The notes below the pieces were generated by a model that worked only from the letters and a program-made list of their open reading frames with translations, did not search any database and was not told the DNA's origin. The position numbers were made by a program, and so were the translations under genes. A stretch of 64,000 nucleotides of DNA from NCBI RefSeq assembly GCF_036670025.1, contig NZ_CP137640.1, positions 220,001 to 284,000 of the forward strand. Reading direction: 5' to 3'. Origin of the DNA: Bacillus_BD oryzisoli. Lineage in GTDB: Bacteria; Bacillota; Bacilli; Bacillales; Cytobacillaceae. Position 1 is the first letter of the stretch. Every line of letters starts with the position of its first letter. This document shows, piece after piece, positions 59,939-64,000 of this stretch.

Positions 59939-61117
59939 ATGGATTTCAACTTAAGCGAAGATTTACTAGAATTACAAAAATGGGCGAGAAACTTTGCAAA
60001 GGAAAAGTTCTCAGAAAAGGCATATACATGGACAAAAAATCATGAAGTACCTTGGGAAAATGCTAACATTCTAGCGGAAAATGGATTAATGGGCATGACT
60101 CTTCCAGTTGAGGACGGCGGTCAAGGAATGTCATTAGTTGAAGCGATAATTGTTATGGAAGAAGTGGCAAAAGTTTGTCCAAGTACAGCTGATATGCTTC
60201 AAGTCGGAAACTTCGGGGCGATTCGCCAATTGGCTGCCTATGGCTCAAAAGAATTGAAACAGCGTGTTCTTCCAACTATTTTAGCCGGTGAAAAGCTTAT
60301 CTCTGTTGCGATGTCAGAGCCTAACGCAGGTTCTGCGGTAACAGACTTAAAAACGAAAGCTCGTATTGAAGGCGATAAAGTCATTATCAATGGATCAAAA
60401 GTGTTTAATACACATGGACCACATAATTCCTATTATGTTGTTTGGGTTAATTTTGGAGACAGTGTGAAAACGTGCGGTGCTGTATTAGTGGAAAGAGGCG
60501 CTCCTGGTTTTACCATTGGAAAAACGGAAACGCATATGTCTGGTGAAGAGCATTGCGCATTATACTTTGAAGATTGTGAAGTCTCAGTTGGCAATATTTT
60601 AGTTCCTGATAATGGATTTAAACGTTTGTTTACCATGTTTAACATTGAACGGATGGGAAATACATCTAGATCATTAGCATTAGCACAGGCTGCCTTTGAC
60701 ATGGCTGTACAGCATGCAAAGGAAAGAGAACAATTTGGACGTCCATTAGCTGAATTCCAAGGAACTCAATGGAAATTAGCTGAAATGAAAATGAAGTTAG
60801 AGGCTGGAAGACTTCTATTATATAAAGCTGCATCAAATGCGGATAAAGGGGCGCCAAATCCTTTGGAAGCAAATATGGCAAAGGCTTATATTAATACATC
60901 TGCATTTGAAGTAGCGCATGAAGCAGTTCAAATCTTCGGCGGTTACGGTTACTCTACTGATTACCCGCTAGAGTATATTTTTAGAAGAATTAGAGGCTGG
61001 ATGATTGCCGGTGGAACTCCGGAAGTATTGAAAAATAAAATTGCTGAAGATGTATTAGGTATGAGATTTAGTCAAAGAAGACCAAAGACAGGGGGAGAAA
61101 AAGTTGTCACTAAATAA
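59939..61117 (+). CDS. Acyl-CoA dehydrogenase, unusual catalytic-base position
   Basis: The 392-residue flavoenzyme has the acyl-CoA dehydrogenase layout: VAMSEPNAGSAVTDLKTKA near 122-140 for FAD/substrate, REQFGRPLAEFQ near 262-273 and FGGYGYSTDYPLEYIFRR near 333-350. The usual C-terminal Glu (Y-E-G-T) is replaced by Gly in IAGGTPEVLKN. Glu237 in FNIERMGN sits where isovaleryl-CoA and long-chain enzymes keep their base, so it may serve instead. Start ATG 59939 follows AAGGGGAG. The next gene overlaps its end by 14 bases. Confidence 0.9.
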   Translation: MDFNLSEDLLELQKWARNFAKEKFSEKAYTWTKNHEVPWENANILAENGLMGMTLPVEDGGQGMSLVEAIIVMEEVAKVCPSTADMLQVGNFGAIRQLAAYGSKELKQRVLPTILAGEKLISVAMSEPNAGSAVTDLKTKARIEGDKVIINGSKVFNTHGPHNSYYVVWVNFGDSVKTCGAVLVERGAPGFTIGKTETHMSGEEHCALYFEDCEVSVGNILVPDNGFKRLFTMFNIERMGNTSRSLALAQAAFDMAVQHAKEREQFGRPLAEFQGTQWKLAEMKMKLEAGRLLLYKAASNADKGAPNPLEANMAKAYINTSAFEVAHEAVQIFGGYGYSTDYPLEYIFRRIRGWMIAGGTPEVLKNKIAEDVLGMRFSQRRPKTGGEKVVTK

Positions 61118-63215
61118 TAATGTTTCCATTGCTATAGCAGAAAAACCACTCTTTTTAATGGAGCATGAAGGAGCCCAGCTTTTACAAGAGTTGGGGCTTC
61201 CAGTTGCCCAATCTCAACTGGTTCAAACGAAGCAAGAAGCGATTCAGTTTGCAGAAAAAATTGGATATCCTGTTGTACTTAAAGGGATGTCAAGAGATAT
61301 TGTTCACAAGACTGAAGCAGGAATCGTTAAAATAAATGTCCAAAGTGCGGAAGAAGTGGAAGCAGCTTTTATTGAGATTATGGAGAACGCTTCAAATTAC
61401 AATGATAATGCGGTCATGGCAGGAATTCTCGTGCAAAAAATGGCTCCAAAAGGAACAGAATTAATCTTTGGGGTGAAAAAGGATCCTGTATTTGGTCACC
61501 AGCTTGTGATTGGCTTTGGAGGAATCTTCGTTGAAATTATGAAGGATTTTGCCATGAGAATGATGCCGGTTTCTCTAGAAGATGTTGAAGAAATGCTGCA
61601 GGAATTGAAAACATACCCGATTATTAAAGGCTACCGCGGTCAAGAAGGGTTGAATCAGAAAGTTATAGCAGACATTTGTCTTGGATTAAATCAATTAGTA
61701 GAGCAAAGACCGGAAATTGAAGAGTTAGACCTCAATCCCGTTATTTTTGCAGATCAAGATGCTTTCATTTGTGATGTGAGGATTTTATTAGGAGAAAAGA
61801 AAGAAACAGAACCTAAGCGAAGATCACTTGAAAATCTTGAGAAAATGATTAACCCTGCTTCTATAGCGGTGGTTGGGGCATCTGCAAACGAAAAGAAAAA
61901 TGGCGGACGGCTTTTCCGCTACCTGGTTGAAAATCAATTCCCTGGAAAGCTTTACCCAATTAATCCAGGTGCCTCTGAAATTAAAGGCTATAAAGCTTAT
62001 CCAAATATCAGAGAAGTTCCGGAAGAGATTGATTTGGCTTGTATCATTGTTGAGGCAAAAAGCGTTCCAAAAGTCATGGAGGATTGTATCGCAAAAGGCG
62101 TAAAAGCAGTCATTGTATACTCCTCCGGCTTTGCGGAAGTAGGGGAAGAAGGGAAAAAACTTCAGGAAGAGCTACTGAATCTTGCGGAAAAAGGAAATAT
62201 CCGTGTGCTTGGACCGAATTCCATAGGGATTGCGAGCCCATCCAAAAACATTTATACCGCTTTTGGAGCTGCCTTGGAATCAAAAGTGAAGCCACATGGG
62301 AATATTGGCTTTATCTCACAAAGCGGTGCAATGGGAAGTGCCCTCTTAAGCCGTGCATGGGAACAAAGTGCCGGTTTTAGCAGATGGGTAAGTGTTGGAA
62401 ATGAAGCGGACTTGACCACGACAGATTTTATTGAACTATTGGCTGAGGATGAATTGACAAAGGTAATTACGGTCTTTATGGAAGGGATTAAAGATGTCAA
62501 AGCATTTGAACAAGCAACGGCCAAAGCTTTAGACGCAAAGAAACCGGTATTGGTGTTTAAAACAGGGAGGTCGGCAGTTGGAAAAAGAGCCGTGCAGTCT
62601 CATACCGGTTCCATTGCAGGGGATGATGCGGTTTATTCAACAGCATTCCAAAAGCTTGACGCTCTAAGAATTTCGAATTTAGATGAAATGATTGATGTGT
62701 CAAGAGCGTTCACGGTTCAAAAATTACCAAAGGGTAATCACATTGGTGTATTGACCGCTTCAGGCGGAGCTTGCAGTGTCATTGCGGATTTGTGTTCGGA
62801 AAAGGGATTAATCGTTCCAGAATTAACAGAAAGTTCCGAAATAATAAAAGAGCTTATCCCGCCATTTGGGAATGCGCAAAATCCAGTCGATGTAACAGCG
62901 GAGGTTATTGCTAAGCCTGAAATGTTCAAAAAAGTGTTGCAAACACTTGCCGAAGACCAGGAGATTGATGGAGTTATTGTCATGTTAACAACGAATGCTG
63001 ATCCGGGTGCAGCGGTTATTGCAGAAGCGATTATGGAGGTTCAAAGAGATCAAGATAAACCGATTGTTGTTGGTCGTTTGGGAGCAGATGGAATTGCTCC
63101 AAAAGCAATGGAGCTATACGAGAAAGGAAATTTACCTGTCTACGCATCTCCAGAACGAGTAGTGAGCGTCATGAATTACCTAGTGAAATATAGCCAGCTG
63201 TTAAAAACTAAGTAA
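61104..63215 (+). CDS. NDP-forming acyl-CoA synthetase, fused beta-alpha order
   Basis: This 703-residue protein activates a carboxylic acid to its CoA thioester with ATP, giving ADP and phosphate. An ATP-grasp domain comes first (about 10-225, KTEAGIVKINV and DLNPVIF), then a CoA-binding domain from about 245 (PASIAVVGASANEKKNGGRL) and a succinyl-CoA-ligase domain (FISQSGAMGSALLSRA; phospho-His at about 500 in VQSHTGSIAGDDA). Many fused members carry the CoA-binding half first. Start TTG 61104 lies inside the end of the acyl-CoA dehydrogenase gene, after GGGGGAG, so the two are coupled. Confidence 0.9.
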   Translation: MSLNNNVSIAIAEKPLFLMEHEGAQLLQELGLPVAQSQLVQTKQEAIQFAEKIGYPVVLKGMSRDIVHKTEAGIVKINVQSAEEVEAAFIEIMENASNYNDNAVMAGILVQKMAPKGTELIFGVKKDPVFGHQLVIGFGGIFVEIMKDFAMRMMPVSLEDVEEMLQELKTYPIIKGYRGQEGLNQKVIADICLGLNQLVEQRPEIEELDLNPVIFADQDAFICDVRILLGEKKETEPKRRSLENLEKMINPASIAVVGASANEKKNGGRLFRYLVENQFPGKLYPINPGASEIKGYKAYPNIREVPEEIDLACIIVEAKSVPKVMEDCIAKGVKAVIVYSSGFAEVGEEGKKLQEELLNLAEKGNIRVLGPNSIGIASPSKNIYTAFGAALESKVKPHGNIGFISQSGAMGSALLSRAWEQSAGFSRWVSVGNEADLTTTDFIELLAEDELTKVITVFMEGIKDVKAFEQATAKALDAKKPVLVFKTGRSAVGKRAVQSHTGSIAGDDAVYSTAFQKLDALRISNLDEMIDVSRAFTVQKLPKGNHIGVLTASGGACSVIADLCSEKGLIVPELTESSEIIKELIPPFGNAQNPVDVTAEVIAKPEMFKKVLQTLAEDQEIDGVIVMLTTNADPGAAVIAEAIMEVQRDQDKPIVVGRLGADGIAPKAMELYEKGNLPVYASPERVVSVMNYLVKYSQLLKTK

Positions 63216-63242
63216 AGACCTGTATTTAATTGACTATATTTG

Positions 63243-63285
63243 CCTGCGTGAAAGAAGAAAGCAATGAAACAACCTTTCGCGCAGG
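63243..63285 (+). other. Intercistronic hairpin before the 3-hydroxyacyl-CoA dehydrogenase gene
   Basis: CCTGCGTGAAAG pairs with CTTTCGCGCAGG (one wobble). No T run follows, so read-through into the next gene is likely. Confidence 0.5.
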
Positions 63286-63324
63286 ATTTATCTAAAATAG
63301 CATACGGAGAACGGAGCGGAAACG

Positions 63325-64000
63325 ATGAAGAAAATAGCTGTAATCGGAAGCGGTGTAATGGGATCAGGAATTGCCTATGCTGCTAGTGTCAATCATTTTC
63401 AAGTACAGCTTCAGGATATTAGCACAAAAGCATTAGAGAAAGCTGAAGCTTATATTAAAGCTGAAATGAAGAAAGCTGTCGAAAGGGGTTACATGACAGC
63501 AGAAGAAGAAATCGAAAGCTTTAATCGAATTACTTTTACAACAAGTATGGAGGAAGCAGCAGGGGAAGCGGATCTTGTTATTGAGGCAGCTCTTGAGAAG
63601 ATGGACTTAAAAATTGAAATCTTTAAAAAGCTGGATGACATCTGCCCAGCACACACCATCCTGGCGACCAATACGTCAACGATGAGCCCGACCGAAATTG
63701 CAGCACAAACATCAAGACCTGATAAATGTATCGCCATGCACTTCTTCAATCCTCCTCACAAAATGAAACTCGTGGAAATCATCAGAGGCTTAAATACATC
63801 GGATGAAACCTATGAATCAACCAGACAGGTTGCAGAGCAAATGAAAAAGGAAACCGTTGAAGTCAATGAATTTCCGGGATTTGTAACAAGCCGGATGAAT
63901 TGTTTAATAGGCAATGAAGCGATGAATATGCTGATGGAAGGTGTCGCATCTGCAGCAGATATCGATAAAGCCATCAAATTAGGGTTAAACCACCCAATGG
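63325..64000 (+). CDS. 3-hydroxyacyl-CoA dehydrogenase, 3' end cut by window
   Basis: The visible 225 codons are the N-terminal Rossmann domain and the start of the helical domain. AVIGSGVMGSGIAYAA at 5-20 binds NAD, IEAALEKMDLKIEIFKKL and ATNTSTMSPTEIA follow, and the catalytic His lies in CIAMHFFNPPHKMKLVEII. This is the 3-hydroxybutyryl-CoA dehydrogenase type. It oxidises the product of enoyl-CoA hydratase. Start ATG 63325 follows a weak GGAGCGGA. The rest lies outside the window. Confidence 0.93.
   Translation, partial: MKKIAVIGSGVMGSGIAYAASVNHFQVQLQDISTKALEKAEAYIKAEMKKAVERGYMTAEEEIESFNRITFTTSMEEAAGEADLVIEAALEKMDLKIEIFKKLDDICPAHTILATNTSTMSPTEIAAQTSRPDKCIAMHFFNPPHKMKLVEIIRGLNTSDETYESTRQVAEQMKKETVEVNEFPGFVTSRMNCLIGNEAMNMLMEGVASAADIDKAIKLGLNHPM

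Noticed and set aside
1..64000. CRISPR arrays, tRNA or rRNA genes, complete insertion sequences
   Set aside because: Read for on both strands; no regularly spaced repeats, cloverleaf sequences or transposase motifs were seen.

Overview
The window looks like the chromosome of a low-GC Gram-positive endospore-former of the Bacillaceae (Bacillus, Neobacillus or a close relative). The supporting signs are strong AGGAGG-type ribosome binding sites, frequent TTG and GTG starts, CcpA cre boxes, near-consensus SigA promoters, a Bacillus-type iol gene set with an IolR-like DeoR repressor, and the PdxS/PdxT route to vitamin B6. I see no rRNA, tRNA, CRISPR array, complete insertion sequence or prophage.

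Layout. (1) 1-3.9 kb: the N-terminal part of an MFS permease, then a TetR regulator upstream of an MMPL/RND-type exporter whose promoter carries three copies of one palindromic operator. (2) 4-38.4 kb: a very large inositol catabolism locus. Its core operon is iolA-iolB-iolC-iolD-iolJ plus an IolG-like gene. It is followed by an MFS gene, a glyoxalase-fold gene and two divergent araC-controlled modules that look like diverged copies of each other (IolE-like dehydratases, IolT-like symporters, IolG/IolH/IolI-like enzymes). A ribose-type ABC transporter flanked by two more oxidoreductases comes next, and the repressor iolR closes the locus. In all there are six Gfo/Idh/MocA oxidoreductases, six TIM-barrel isomerase/dehydratase genes, three MFS permeases and one ABC importer. 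This suggests use of several inositol stereoisomers or inositol-like sugars that converge on IolD, IolB, IolC, IolJ and IolA. (3) 38.6-42.8 kb: pdxS-pdxT, a metallo-beta-lactamase-fold gene and a MocR/PdxR-type regulator, with shared half-sites before pdxS and pdxR. (4) 43.4-64 kb: an acid or acyl-CoA catabolic region around a sigma54 enhancer-binding activator with a PrpR-like sensor domain. It holds two aldehyde dehydrogenases, an HIBADH-type dehydrogenase, a lactonase-like hydrolase, a tripartite tricarboxylate transporter (TctC, TctB, TctA), two crotonase-fold enzymes, a thioesterase, two MFS permeases, an acyl-CoA dehydrogenase, an NDP-forming acyl-CoA ligase and the start of a 3-hydroxyacyl-CoA dehydrogenase. 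Four clear -24/-12 promoters and one weaker one lie before these genes.

Regulation can be read from the DNA. Four promoters share one composite design: a SigA promoter with a cre-like box in its spacer, followed by tandem sites of 11 bp period that fit the B. subtilis IolR consensus. A fifth, before iolA, is the same with a weaker -10. A related IolR/cre arrangement precedes a tandem pair of tiny unannotated genes (13443-13734), which I regard as the most novel item here. Two araC intergenic regions share a hairpin whose stem bases differ by compensatory changes. Family names below rest on motifs and on recalled Bacillus homologues; no database search was possible.
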